Assembly: GCA_930367215.1 (NCBI GenBank)
Contig: OV884056.1
Location: 285,058,067-285,122,066 of the forward strand
Origin: Pollenia angustigena
Taxonomy: Eukaryota; Arthropoda; Insecta; Diptera; Polleniidae
Direction of reading: 5' to 3'
DNA length: 64,000 nucleotides
Below are positions 31,921-44,094 of this stretch, piece after piece; position 1 is the stretch's first letter, and the number at the start of each line of letters is the position of its first letter. Made by a program: the position numbers and the translations under genes. The notes beneath the pieces are model-generated. The model was not told the origin of the DNA. It made no database searches and saw only the letters and a list, made by a program, of their open reading frames with translations.

Positions 31921-31921
31921 T

Positions 31922-32061
31922 TACTGCCTGTTTTTAGAAAACGTAAACAAGTGAGTGAGTGAGAAATTATATTGAAAACAAAAACAAATTTTCATTTTTT
32001 ATTGTTGTTTTCAATATAATTTCTCACTCACTTACTTGCTTACGTTTTCTTAAATCAGGTA
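31922..32061. repeat. Foldback repeat with 55-60-bp arms
   Basis: Left GAAAACGTAAACAAGTGAGT then GAGTGAGAAATTATATTGAA; the right arm is its near-perfect complement. Loop of about 25 bp. Few mismatches, so young. Outer ends TACTGCCTG / CAGGTA. Probably a palindromic MITE. Confidence 0.8.
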
Positions 32062-33093
32062 CACAGAAAAAATTATTAGTAGTTTTTGTATCAATCAAAA
32101 AAATTATTTAAAAAGTATTTAAATTTAATTAATGTGATAAAATTAAAAATATAATTTTGATTTAATTACCATTTTAGTTGTTTTTAAATAAATTTTTAAT
32201 TAAAAAATTAATTAAATAACAAAAAATTATTTCGTTTCAAACAAAATAATTCAAACTTGTGAAATTGTTGTTGGAATTTGTCAAAATCAATCAACACATT
32301 GTTTGAAACGGCAAAGTTTTTTAAACATTTTTTTGATTAAATTTAAAAATATTATTTATTGAGAAAAAAATATTCCAACTATTAAATTTTTACAATTTTT
32401 AGTAATCAATATAATCATTTTGGTAATAGGTGCAAAATCAACAAATGGGTTGCTTGACTATATGAATTTGGAACAAATTTGGTGATTAGAGACAATTTTT
32501 AATTTTTTCTGGATTTTTTTGAGTTATGCCGGTCTTACAGCAAATGAGCGATATGGACTTACATTTTCCAATTAGCCCTCAAAAATAAAATTTCAAGTGC
32601 TTAAAAATTAACGAGAAATAAACTTGAGTTCAAACGTATTTTTAAAAGCTATTCCAGTTTTAAAATATTTCACTAATATACACTTGATTTAAAATTCCCA
32701 TTTTACTGGAGAATGCTATTGAAATAAAGTGTGACAAAAGTATATTTCAACCCTTGAATCTTGATATTTAAACATGAATACCAATTGCACTTGATTTCCA
32801 GCGTAATTGTTTATTGGGTTAGTGCTTTTTATACTTTTGTTAATAATTATAATATACTGATTATGTCTTCATTAAGTACTTTCAACTTTTTTTAACAATC
32901 TTGTAACTTTTATTTATTACTAACTTTACCCGACGCGCTTTTAAAACAAATCTCGTCTAATGATAACGATATTGTATTTATATTTCTCCAATCCAACCAA
33001 ATTATTTGTTCAAAATTTGGAAACTTTTACTTTTACGGATATAAGTCAATTCAAATTGTCTATGAAGTGGAGGTGCCTTCTTGGAATTTAAAA
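32062..33093. other. Possible partial word-repeat MITE, otherwise unassigned
   Basis: Starts TACACAGAAAAAATTATTAG, like the TACAC...AGAAAA family ends, followed by repeated AAATTAATTAAAT words to about 32230. No right end was located. The rest is AT-rich spacer. Confidence 0.3.
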
Positions 33094-33798
33094 ACAAGTA
33101 AGAAAGTATAGTCGGTCAAGCCCGACAATATGATACCCTACACCACAGAATTTAATAACACATCATGCTTATGTGTCAATATTAATATGGATTTATCTAT
33201 GTTTATAAACTTCATTCAAATTGGTTTGAAAGTTTGTGAGAGGCAGAAATTGCCCCCTACCTCCCCTTGTGGTCCTATTTTTGAAAAACTGTATAGCTTA
33301 TGTGTCCATATAGATACACATCTATCTTTGTTTTAAATTTCATTAAAATCGGTTTGAGAGGCAGAAATTGTCCCTATCTCCCCTCGTGGTCCTATTTTCT
33401 TAATAATACATAGCTTATGTGTCCGTACAAATATGGATCTATCTATGTTTTAAATTTTATTAAAATCGGTTTGATGGTTTCTGAGAGGATGAAATTTCCC
33501 CCTCTCTTCTCTCGTCGTCCTACGATTCGGCTCATTTTCAATAGACTTGGTCCTTGTGCCAATAAGAACCTATGACCTAAATTTTATCAAATTATCTTCA
33601 AAATTGCGACCTGTACTTTGCGCACAAGGTTACATGGACAGCCAGCCAGCCAGCCGGACGAACATCGTTAGTTCGACTCAGAAAGTGATTCTAAGTCGAT
33701 CGGTATACTTTAAGGTGGGTCTAGGACCAATATTTTAAGGCGTTACACACATCAGCACAAATGCATAATACCCTCTCCACTATTGTGGTGTGGGTATA
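33094..33798. mobile_element. Second DINE-like family, copy 2 (inverted)
   Basis: Reverse orientation relative to the 15.7-kb copy. It starts AAGTATAGTCGGTCAAGCCC with TACCCTACACCAC, has three tandem units with GGACCAC complements, then the CAGC microsatellite, and ends CACTATTGTGGTGTGGGTA. Confidence 0.75.
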
Positions 33799-34259
33799 AA
33801 TATTTATAGCCTACGTTAAGCATTTGCTAATCAGGAAAATGCAGTGAAAATTTATAGGAAATAGGCTCAGTAGGTTAGCAGTCCATATAGGAAACAAACG
33901 TAGATCGATCTACATAAGTTTTAAATTTCATCAAAATCGAAATTGCCCATCTGTCCCTTCATATTCCAAGCTTTGAAAAACATATAAACCCTGTGTGCTT
34001 TAATTACGCTGATCTATCTATTAAAATTTTATTAAAATTGGTTAGATACTTTCGGAGTGGCAGTATGTCCCCTCTTGGTCACTTTCGCATTCGATCAGGG
34101 GACGGTCGAGCGGAGAGATAGACTGGATGTGGAATAAACGGTGAACAGCGTACTCATGTTAAAATGGCTTTCTTTTAAGCACGACTATTGCTTTTATAGA
34201 TCTCTTATAAAACGATTATTAATATATTCGGAATATCAGAGGTTCAGCGGCCCTTAATC
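33799..34259. other. Intergenic, no gene recognised
   Basis: Sequence resembling a further degenerate unit of the preceding family (GATCTATCTATTAAAATTTT near 34010), then unassigned spacer. Confidence 0.3.
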
Positions 34260-34264
34260 TTATC

Positions 34265-34985
34265 CCAAGTAAGTACCAGTTAGAGAAATATAAAATACCA
34301 AAAAAAAATCCCTCTTACAGATTATAATTCATTTAGGACCTTGCATGTTTAATTTTATGTTTCTAGGTCCAAAACTAATGACCATTAAAAAAAGTACCAG
34401 TTAAAGGGCAAAAAAGTACCAACAAGCCATGTTACAGATTATTATCCACTCAGGACCTCGCATGTTTAATATTATGTTCATAGGCCCAATATTAACAAAA
34501 ATAAATAAAGTACCAGTTAAAGATCGAAAAAGTACCAAGCTTCTCAATCACTCCAGACGTTGCACATTTAATTTAATGTTTTAAGTCCGATACTAACGGA
34601 AATTCAAAAAGTACCATTTAAAGACCAATAACACTACGTGACAAAATTTCAACAAAGTCATGACCAAATGAATCTGACAGCTAATCTTTATGTAAAATTT
34701 TCATTTCAGTCACAGCATCTTTTTTAAAAACACAAATAATAACGGTTATTTTGGAATATCTCAAAAACTGTTCTACTTTTGACAATTCTGACTTCATATT
34801 CGGATTCAGCGGAAAATTTTACACAAAGACATTTGGTCAAAAAATTGTCACGTAGTGTAATGTAACAAGAAGATCCACCATAGAGTCTTATCACTTAGGA
34901 TATTGCATGCTGAATTTAATGTTTCTAGGCCCTTTATTAACGGTAATTAAAAAAGTACTAGTTGTGGAACCAAAAAGCTTAAGAA
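34265..34985. repeat. Tandem repeat, 100-130-bp unit, interrupted by a MITE
   Basis: Units marked by AAGTACCAGTTARAG near 34268, 34397, 34510 and 34608, and again at 34955 after an insertion. Each has a GGACCTYGCATGTTTAAT-type segment. The MITE at 34629-34860 separates the last unit. Confidence 0.75.
34629..34860. mobile_element. MITE inside a tandem array
   Basis: Ends CACTACGTGACAAAATTTC / TTGTCACGTAGTG, with long internal complementarity (AAATTTTC and ACAGC words). The flanking units of the array read on across it. Confidence 0.75.
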
Positions 34986-35229
34986 AGAAATTTACGTATT
35001 TCCCCTTTTTGTTACATTTTTCTACCCATTGAAGCATCAAAAATTTTAATATTGCAGTGGCAGCCAATTTAATACGTATAAGCCAAAGAATGGAGAAAAA
35101 AAAAGTTCCAACAATAGTTACGAATTTCACCACATAAACGTTCGAATTTCTAAATATTATACTGTTTTTGACAGATATTTTGTACAAACTATTTGTTCCA
35201 AATTCAAAAAGTTTGACTTCTACCGTTCT

Positions 35230-35600
35230 TCAGATATATACACAGAGAAAACAGATTCGTGATCACAACCGAATTTGGCGCCAATCGAATTTCGTCGGTT
35301 GCATGTACTATCACACAATTCGGTTCCAATTACTGAAAATTTCGTTGCTTAAGGAGCGTATAGACGACATGTTTTTGTCATCTGACATGTCAAATTTCCC
35401 ACTGCAAAACACATGCATGTCGTGTGTTACCTTTTTAACTTTGCTTCTGTAAAAGTCAGACGCAAAGTCATTTGACAAAATTTCAATTAGAGCGTGCTCT
35501 ATTTTCTTCTGACAAACCATCTGACATCAGAAATCTATGCCGGGAAGAAACTGGCAGCGGCGTCAACTATTGACGGAATCATTAGCCGGCTGAAGTTAAT
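35230..35600. other. Possible fragment of a word-repeat MITE
   Basis: Starts TACACAGAGAAAACAGATTC. AATTCGGTTG-type words recur to about 35330, then GTCATCTGACA-type words to 35530. No clear right end. Tentative. Confidence 0.3.
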
Positions 35601-35800
35601 ATTTTACAATACCAAGAGCCATTAGCCATTAGGCATTTTTGGCAAGTTTTAAATTTTTTGCATTTTCCATATTTTTCGTACTTTGAAATATTTATCATTG
35701 ATATGTTAAGTAATTTCAGTACTTTTTATTTGTTTTGTATTTTATGTGCTTATAGTTCTCTGTCAAGGTCTTAACTACTTTTGGAATTTTTAGAACATTA

Positions 35801-36020
35801 AGGCCCGTTTTCACATCTTACCGATAGCTAAAGGTGGGATATTATCGGCCGTATATAAAGTGTTCCATTGATACAACTTTATTTTTACCTACCAGGTTGG
35901 ATGAACCTTAATTTACTTTATCGCTCACATTAAGTTAAAGTAAAGTTTTAAAAGTGGAACACTTTTTATAAGGCCGTTTAAATTCTACTTTTAGCTATCG
36001 GTAAGTTGTGAAAACAGGCC
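35801..36020. mobile_element. MITE with AGGCCCGTTTTCACA ends
   Basis: AGGCCCGTTTTCACATCTTA then CCGATAGCTAAA on the left, complement TTTAGCTATCGGTAAGTTGT ending AAAACAGGCCT on the right. About 220 bp. The interior pair GTGTTCCA / TGGAACAC extends the foldback. Confidence 0.8.
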
Positions 36021-36904
36021 TAACATTTTTTATAGATAAGTGAGGTGTTTGTTTACTTTAAATATCTGTAGTAGTTTGAGTTTAGTTTCGACTTAACTGC
36101 GTACATTTTGCTTTTTTAATTAAGGCTTACAAAATAAATTTTCCTATGAAACTTTTACTTAATATACGTTTGTTTAATTGAATAATCGTTAATGAAAACT
36201 GGGATAAATGTATATAAATATTTTGTACCTTTTTTACTTAATTTTTTATTTTTTTCGAAATTTTATTTAAATTCTTTAGAAATTTGTTTGATTGTATGTA
36301 TGTAATAGAAAGATCCCATTGTGCAGTATCAGTTTCTGTATTTGAAAACAATAAAACATTTACTTTCTTTGTCGAAGAGAAATTTTAATTTCTTTGTTTT
36401 AAATTTTAAGAATTAGAAAAGGTTGTATTAAAAACTATTTCATTTAAAATTTCACTAAAATGATAAAAGTGGGGAAATTCCCGCTAAATTATTATCTCAA
36501 AACAGTGTTGCCAATTTAGCTTTTGGGGCTAGATTAGGAAGCCTTTTCTTTATAAATTAATTAAGCCATTTTTATTTTGTAAGATTATTTTTTTTTGTTG
36601 GCTTTGAAAGTTTTATTTTTAAAACACAAGGTTTCAGAGAACTAATTTGTTTGGCTTAAATATAACAAAAACAATTTATGAAAATAGTTAACTTAAAAAT
36701 ATATAGTCCATAAAATTTGTTTGCATCTTAGAATTGACATATGAAATAAAAAATAATTACGGTTTTCAGTATGTTTATTTAGTCCTAAATTTGTGCAAGA
36801 GGCTCAAACTTGTATTTTGTGCTCCGTATATAGGCTTTTTTCCAGCTTAAGCACACTAATTTTGTCATTTGTCGTTTAATGGGAAGACGAAAACGCATAT
36901 CAGT
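36021..36904. other. Intergenic, no gene recognised
   Basis: AT-rich. Nothing supported. Confidence 0.35.
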
Positions 36905-36906
36905 TA

Positions 36907-37822
36907 ATGGGTGATTTTTTAAGAGCTATAGGGAAGTTTAAAAAAACACATAAAATTCAGAAAAATGCATGAAATCTTTATTTGAATCGATAGTACGGTC
37001 CATTTAATTTAATGTTTGAAGTTTATTTCATGCAAATGTTGACCGTGACTGCGCCTCAAATGGTCCATCCGCTTAGTCCTATTTTGGCATACACTTTCCA
37101 ACATTTCGGCTGGTATCTCATGAATAAATGCTTCAATGTTGTCTTCCAATGCGTCAATTGAAGCATGTGTGAATAGACATGAGCTTTAACATAGCCCCAC
37201 AAAAAATTGTCTAAAGGCGTTAAATCGCACGATCTAGGCGGCCAATTAACCGGTCCCGAACGTGAAATAAAATGTTCACCGAACTCGCCTCTCCATAAGT
37301 CCATTGTTAAGCGTGCTGTGTGGCATGTGGCACCGTCTTGTTGAAACCACATGTCATGCAAGTCAAGCTCTTGCATTTTGGGCAAACAAAAGTTGGATAT
37401 CATCTCACGGTAGCGCTCACCATTCACAGTAACGTTACAATTCGCATCATCTTTGAAGAAGTACGGTCCCATGATGCCAACAGCACATAAACCGTACCAA
37501 ACTGTGACTTTTTCTTGTTGCATTGGTAGCTCCTGCAATGCTTCTGGCTGATCTTCACTCCAAAATTGACAATTCTGCCTATTAACGTACCCATTGAGCC
37601 AAAAATGAGCTGACCATAAAATGGAAGAAGCGCGCGATGAACTTTCTTAACAGAGCACGCATTTTAATAATAAAATTCAATAATTTGCAAGCGTTGTTCG
37701 TTTGTAAGACGCTTAAATTATAGACCAAATTGAAAATGTTTGACAGTGAAACACAACACGAAACGTGCGTCAGCTGTTTAAACCAGTGTTGCCAAAAAGA
37801 CAATAGCTAAAAAATCACCCGA
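36907..37822 (-). mobile_element. DD41D-type Tc1/mariner element, copy 2 (internally deleted)
   Basis: Ends GGGTGATTTTTTA / TAAAAAATCACCC with flanking TA (36905-36906, 37823-37824). 916 bp. Over 90% identical by eye to the 8457-9351 copy where they overlap, but with different deletion junctions. Confidence 0.9.
37056..37700 (-). pseudogene. Mariner transposase relic, copy 2
   Basis: Contains EKVTVWYGLCAVGIMGPYFF, NVTVNGERYREM, WFQQDGATCHTARLTMDLW and SGPVNWPPRSCDLTPLDNFL. From the Asp of QQD to the Asp of TPLD there are 41 intervening residues, hence the DD41D call. A 4-bp loss near 37166 shifts the frame after KAHVYSHM. The deletion joins the helix-turn-helix end (HRALLPFYGQ) to the segment just before the first catalytic Asp, out of frame. 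Inactive. Confidence 0.85.
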
Positions 37823-38099
37823 TATTTCTTTATCTGTCAAAACTGCTCTATTTACTATTATAAAACATACACAAAGCCTAAAATACTAACTGAAAAAAAT
37901 GTACACTGGAAATTTATAGTAAAAGTTACATAAACATCATACATCGTCGTTTCGACGACGCTTATGCAAAGGAAAACCTATTTAGCCAATGCGTAGACAG
38001 CTATACAAGCGCACGCATCAAGAGTATATCAACGGATGCCGCTGTATCAAAAATCAGCTTAAAAAAAGCACAAATACCACAAAAAAAGAAATACGAAAT

Positions 38100-38136
38100 T
38101 AAAACATGCGTCGTCAATTCGACGAAGTTCTAGGGT
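38100..38136. mobile_element. End fragment of a piggyBac-like MITE
   Basis: CGTCGTCAATTCGACGAAG then TTCTAGGGTTAA repeats the right end of the 45068-45565 element. A related CGTCGTTTCGACGACG occurs at about 37945. No left TTAACCCTAG was found, so the copy is partial or eroded. Confidence 0.5.
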
Positions 38137-38452
38137 TAAATTCTTAATTTTTGCATAACAACAAGCACATTAAAAAGCGAGCACAACATCAAAACCAAAT
38201 AATTAAGTTGTTTTTTGAATTCTTCAGATTTAGGTCCACACCACGCGTTGAATGCGTTGATGCGTTTATAAAATGTTGTACGTTTTAAGATTTTTCAGCT
38301 GATGATGTTGTTGAGAATAAAAATTTTGGGTTAGAAAATTTATAAGCAGAGCCAATCCTACATTGTCTGACATTCCGCTTGTTAACAGTCTTTGAACATT
38401 ATTATGCCCAATTTTCAGGATAATAATTAAATCTTTATCATATCATAAACAA

Positions 38453-39920
38453 GTTAGAGTCCTATATTCGGCTGTGCCGAATCTTTGATACCCTCCACCG
38501 ACAGTTCGAATATGTAAGGAGTGATATCTATATGATGTCTATTTATTATTAATTTATCTTTATAAAAAACATCTGCATTAAAATTGTTTGCGGTTTAGAC
38601 ATATATTAAGTTACTGACCGACAATTAGAAAGTTGTACGCTTTTTTTTAGCAATTTTAACTAGCTTGAGTAAAGTATCATGATTCGTAACAGTTTAAGCT
38701 GACTTAAATGATTTTCGGGAGAGCAATTTATATTGGAGCCATGGTAAGCCATAAACCAATCATCCCAAAATTCTGGTATTAAAAAACATAACTTTCAATA
38801 CAGCAGAGCAATTAGTTTTTGCGTTTGCAGTGAATTTCAGAAGGTTGCTTAAATCGGATCTAAGGTAAATTATGGAACGTATATCACAAAATTGCAAAAC
38901 ATTTTTTGTTGGCCATATGAAGCTAAGCAGGAAGAAAGTTTACCGCAATATCTATATCTGCTACGGTTTTAGGTGCATTTAATTATTTTACCAGAGTGGG
39001 CTTTATACGCGGCCTAGGGTTAATTATGGACCGATCTTCACGAAATTTCACAGTGTTATTTCTAGTCCCATAAAACTGGGACGTGCTTTTTATGATGGCA
39101 TTATTAATTATGGTTTTAGGTGTAATAAACTGTTTTCCGGGATTAGGGTTTATATGGGGCCTGGGATAAATTATGGACCGATCTTCACGAAATTTCATAG
39201 CGTGATTTGTAGTCTTATAAAACTGTACTAAATTTTGTTATGATAGCGTTATTTTCTACGGTTTTAGGTGTACTAAACTGTTTTCCGGGAGTAGGGTTTA
39301 TATGGGGCCTAGGGTAAATTATGGACCGATCTTTACGAAATTTCTCAGTGTCATTACTAGTCCTATAAAACTGGAACGTTCTAAATTTTGTTATGAAAGC
39401 ATTATTTTTTAAGGTTTTAGGCGTACTAAACTGTTTTCCTGGAGTTGGGTTTATATGGGGCCTAGGGTAAATTATGGACCGATCTTTACGAAACTTAACA
39501 GTGTCATTTCTAGCCCCATTAAAGGAATTTTTGCAAAATCTTATATCATTCTGTTTGTTTTCCCACCATTTATGTTAGTTTTTGTAACAAAATTGTAAAT
39601 TTTTTTTAGGTGGTGGTTCCACATTTTGATTCATAGCTCTGATCCTACTGAACCGATTTTGCTGGATTTCAATCCCAAACTGCTTAGAATAACTACAAGC
39701 AATTTGACACCAAGCTTGTTTATTTCTTTTGAGTTTTTCGAAAGAGAGCGTGTTTTCAACAGACGGACAGACAGACGGACATGGCTTAATTGACTTAGAA
39801 TTACTCAAGGACCCAGAATATATACACTTTATGGGGTCTGAGATGAGTAATAAAAAGGTTTCACACGGAATGACAAACTAAGTATACCCTCTTCACAACT
39901 AATTGTGGCGGATGGTATAA
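38453..39920. mobile_element. DINE-like element with 150-bp minisatellite, copy 3
   Basis: Left hairpin ATTCGGC-TGT-GCCGAAT and TACCCTCCACC, four to five units of the 150-bp minisatellite (about 38995-39500), AGACGGACAGACAGACGG near 39762, right end TGGCGGATGGTATAAA. Full length. Confidence 0.78.
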
Positions 39921-40630
39921 AAAGTGTATTTATTTACAAGGTGACCTCAAAAAATGTTGTCTGCTGTTGCTTTGCCTGTTGTTGTATTAGTTTAATATTA
40001 ACACCACCTTGCTAAGTTTTTCCAATGGAAACTTAAAATGAATTTAAATGTACCACATCGGTGAATTATTTGTTTATTTAAGAAAATAATATTGTATTTA
40101 AAATGATTTTAAGCATAAATGTGTTTTAATATCAATCCTAAAAATTGGGCATTATAAAATTAAGTAAATGAATCAAGGGAGATAGAAAATAGTTGAGTCC
40201 CAAAAACTTGCGACTTACTTAGCATTGCTCTTCATGAAAGATTTGAGGGCTTAGAGAATAAGGGAAACCAATTGTTTATCTACAATATTTGACTTCTTGA
40301 TACAAAGCTCGAATATTTCAAAGAAAAACGAATCATTTAACTTTGTAACATGACTCTGTATTCCAAAAGTATTGAAGACAAGGTCACCACTACACTTAGC
40401 AAAATTTCTGATAACTCTACGAGAACTGGCCTTTGGAACGTTTGTCTAACCTAGATTCGTTTTCGATTCCTTAAAAAATCAAGGTTTTCAAAAATTTCAA
40501 GTGAATTTTTTTTTATTTTTTTTTTTTTTTTTGAATATTTTAATTAATAAAAATTTATAAAAAACTGCGACTATTTGCGCTTTGCATACCACATTGAAAA
40601 ATACGCTTGATACCATTTTACAAAACCTGT
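39921..40630. other. Intergenic, no gene recognised
   Basis: Spacer between two repeats, with a long T run at 40507-40532. Nothing else supported. Confidence 0.35.
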
Positions 40631-41191
40631 GCCCATGACTGTAACTCTCGCGTCGAGAAACTTTTCGATTGAAATGTGAGAAATGAAACAAAAATGCCAT
40701 AAATTAAAACAAACAACTACTTTTCTCACTTAACTGCGTCTGTAACATTTTTGGCGAGTAATAGCTGTCACGCAAGGAAATTACTCGCCAATTTACAGAA
40801 AAAGTGTATCTGTAAAACTTCTGTGAGAAAGTTCCCGCTTTGAACGTCAAATTAACTCAAGAATAAAAATGGGGCGAGAACAAATTTTAACACTAAAAAA
40901 CAATTTAAAATGCAAAATACAAAGAAAAATAATATTTTGTTCTTGACACATTTTTTTGTTGTTTAATTATTTTGCTATTAACATTTTTATAAAATATACG
41001 CATGTTTTCAAAGCTCGTTGCCAAACAACAAACATTAAAGTCGCACTTTACATTATTGGTATAGAAAGAGAATGCCATGGCATATGCATATGCATATATT
41101 TTCCCCTCTCTCCTAAAAACTAAGGACTTGACGTTTGAACCGGCACATTTTTTGATGCGTGAAGTTCTTACTAAAGTTACAGAACATGGGT
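40631..41191. mobile_element. MITE with GCCCATG ends, copy B
   Basis: Left GCCCATGACTGTAACTCTCG, right AAAGTTACAGAACATGGGT. Interior as in 24485-25209, but the central part is replaced by a block with TGCATATGCATATGCATATA and CTCTCTCCTAAAAACT, whose complement-like sequence also occurs at 50685-50735. Confidence 0.7.
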
Positions 41192-43037
41192 ATCAATGAT
41201 ACCAATTAACATTTCTAAGATAAAAAAATTATAACGAAAGTTGTATTTATTTCAACAATATTTAATAAAAACAAATTTAAACTCAACTGTTTCTTAAGTC
41301 GATTTAGGCGGTTATCGCTTAGGACCACAGATTTGTTTAAAAAGTTTTTTACTTTCGGTAATAATTCTATTATTTTTGTAATTACCCAGTATACATTATT
41401 ATTATTATTTAAATTTTAAAATGCAATTTCGTATGCAGTCGAAAATTGACTGGTTTTTCGGTAAATATCCATCTGATGATTGCAAATAAAATTATTATTA
41501 CTGTGTGTATATTTAAATATTTGAACAAATAACGCCTTCTGATAAGAAAAATATCTGAAAATCTAAGAAAACTTAAACTGTTTTCCAAATTTCTATAGCA
41601 ACAATATTTTAATCTTATCAAGGCAATTATTTGGCAATATTATCAATTTGTTATCTAACACAATCGCATTCGTATTGCGATTTTAAAATTATCTAAAAAC
41701 TGTTTTCCGTACTTACAAATAATTAAGAAAAAAGCTTTTGGGAAATCGCCAAAAAATCGCAAATTTCACCGCCACGTTTGGCGTGAACTTGACACACCTG
41801 CAGCCCTGGTATCGGTATCGCCAATACTTTTTTCAGTATCGGTATCGTATCGGCAAAAAAGGCAAATCTTTACCTTCCTAGTTTTAATTTTAGTGGTTTA
41901 AGCGTCTCCCCTAATCATTTTAAATGGAATGAATACGATGAAAAAATATGAATGTCGAACATTTTATATTTGAAGAATAAAAAAAATTATTTTTATTGAA
42001 TCCATTTTAAATTATTTGAAACTAGTTCTTAATGTTTTTTCGAACATTTAGAAATGCAAATCTAACAAAAAAATTAAAAAAATTTTTAATCAAAACAGTA
42101 ACCGGAATTTCATTAAAACTACTCTATTCGAATAAGAAATAACGATGCCTAATAAAAAGTATTTATGGAATCGTTTAGAATAATGCTGAAACCAAAGGTA
42201 TTGTGAGCTATTGGAAAACAATATTTTTTTTTTGTTTTAGCATTATTTTTTAAAACTCGTTAAAATTTTTTTGCTTTTTCTAGCGCTAGATTTAGCTGAA
42301 AAAGTTATGGTCACACTGTTTATTAAAACCAATAGTCAGCCCAGTGCTGCCACTTTCTGGCTAATTAGCCGAGTTTGGTGTAATAATTACCCAGTTAAAA
42401 TATATTAGGATTCTGGAAGAACGAAAACCAACTGAGCACTGATTTTTTACTCGCTACTAAGAAGCAGCAAAGAAGCGAATACCATTTAAGTGAATTAATT
42501 TAAGTTAATAAAAATGATTGAATAAATTCGCATTATCTTTTATAATAAGCAGGTTCTGTGGGAGCTGGTTGCATTGCAATGATTTTAAAATATGTTTACA
42601 ATCTTTCCGAAATATTACCGACCATAGAAATTGAAGTTTTTTATAACGCAATCAGTCGTCAATTTGTTTTTTTTTTTTTTTTTTGTAGCAGAGAGGAAAA
42701 AAGTTGTGCTTCCAAGTGATAATTCGCCATATTCAAACCATGCCTCTTGTAAGCAGGTTTGTAAGGAGATATTGTGTTTCTCTCCCTTACAAAACTGCTA
42801 ACCAGTACTCTCCATTTTTTACTGAGTACTGTCGTGGATAGAGCGGGGGCAGTTTGTTTTAGGTTTAGATCGGGTTGGTGATCCCGAAAATGACGAATTC
42901 AAGCTGTCTGTTTAGGAAAAGACTTCCATCGTTTAATATAGATTTTCAAAATATTGATATTAGATATCAAAAAATAAAGGCTGGTTTGTGCGCAAATTTT
43001 AGCAAACCGGGTCTGTAGGAAATGTGAAGACACTTTT
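41192..43037. other. Intergenic, no gene recognised
   Basis: Short direct repeats of ATCGGTATCG near 41810-41855. A small foldback GCAGGTTTGTAAGGAGA...TCTCCCTTACAAAACTGC lies near 42752-42800 and matches part of 7105-7150. No coding sequence. Confidence 0.35.
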
Positions 43038-43502
43038 TGCTGCGGTTTATGGGCTGGCGGAGTAATCGGGACGTACTTCTTCGAAAAAGTGGTCGGCCAA
43101 GCAGTTACCGTGAATGGTGCTCGCTATCGCGAGATGATAACGGACTTCTTGTGGCGAGCAATTTAGGATATCGACCTGGACGATATGCGGTTCCAACAGG
43201 ATGGTGCCACTTGCCACACAGCCAACGAAACAATGGCATTTTTGCGCATGAATGTGAATGGTGATGTTAATTGGCCGCCATGAACATGTGATAAGATACC
43301 GTTGGACTTCTTTCTTTGGCGATATTTAAAACTGTACATTAAAAAGCCAAGAACAATTCAAGAGCTAAAGGATGAGATAATTCGGCACATTAACAAAGTT
43401 GAACCTCAATTATATCTCAGAGTCATTGAATATATGGACCATCGGATAGAGGTATGCCACCGAAACCGCGAGCATTTGGCCGATATTTTCTTTCACACAT
43501 AA
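43038..43502 (+). pseudogene. Mariner-type transposase relic, C-terminal half
   Basis: One frame from CGLWAGGVIGTYFFEKVVGQ through AVTVNGARYREMITDFLW, a stop, MRFQQDGATCHTANETMAFL, DVNWPP, a stop, TCDKIPLDFFLWRYLKLYIK to REHLADIFFHT. Two nonsense codons and a shortening between the second and third catalytic Asp make it inactive. It is a different lineage from the two GGGTGATTTTTTA copies. The N-terminal half and element ends are not seen. Confidence 0.85.
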
Positions 43503-43932
43503 TTTTCATAGACACTTCTATCATAATAAAAAATATTAATAGAATTCTGTGAAAATTTTTTGTTTTATTTACAAATAACATCGTGCGTTTTGGTTTGAAC
43601 ACCCTTTATGAACACCGTCATAGTGCTAAAGAAGCCTTAATTTATTGGAAAAAAGGTACTCAAAGTTTCAAATAACTTGGAGCAAGAAAGATTGGTTTTC
43701 CATTTTCCAAAAAGAAAAAAATTTAATTTTTATTTTGCAACTTTCAAATGCTTTAGTTGGGAGAATATTTACTGCACTTAACAGTTGTAAAACTATATTA
43801 AATAAGAAACTGAATGTCGCCTCATCATTACAGGATATTTATGCACTAAATAAAGTTTTTTTGTATATACATATAAAAATAAATAGAATCTGGGAATTTA
43901 TTTCTCATGGTGAGTAGCATTTATTATATAAA

Positions 43933-44094
43933 TTTTCATATTAATTCGAATGTGTATTCTAAGCACTATCAGAATTTTCGTTTGTATATTTCTGTTACGA
44001 GGATAGCTAAATCCTTTGGCTAGAAATATTCCTGGAAAATATTGAAGGAATAAGACTATTTGACTTAGAATACACATTCGAATTAATATGAAAA
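43933..44094. repeat. MITE with perfect 31-bp inverted ends
   Basis: Left TTTTCATATTAATTCGAATG then TGTATTCTAAG (43933-43963); the right arm (44064-44094) is the exact complement. About 162 bp. Internal sequence unrelated. Confidence 0.85.

Noticed and set aside
33130..33336. Open frames in the second DINE-like family, also on the minus strand at 15946-16320 and 61208-61414
   Set aside because: They run through the tandem units and repeat their peptide with the unit; no evidence of translation.
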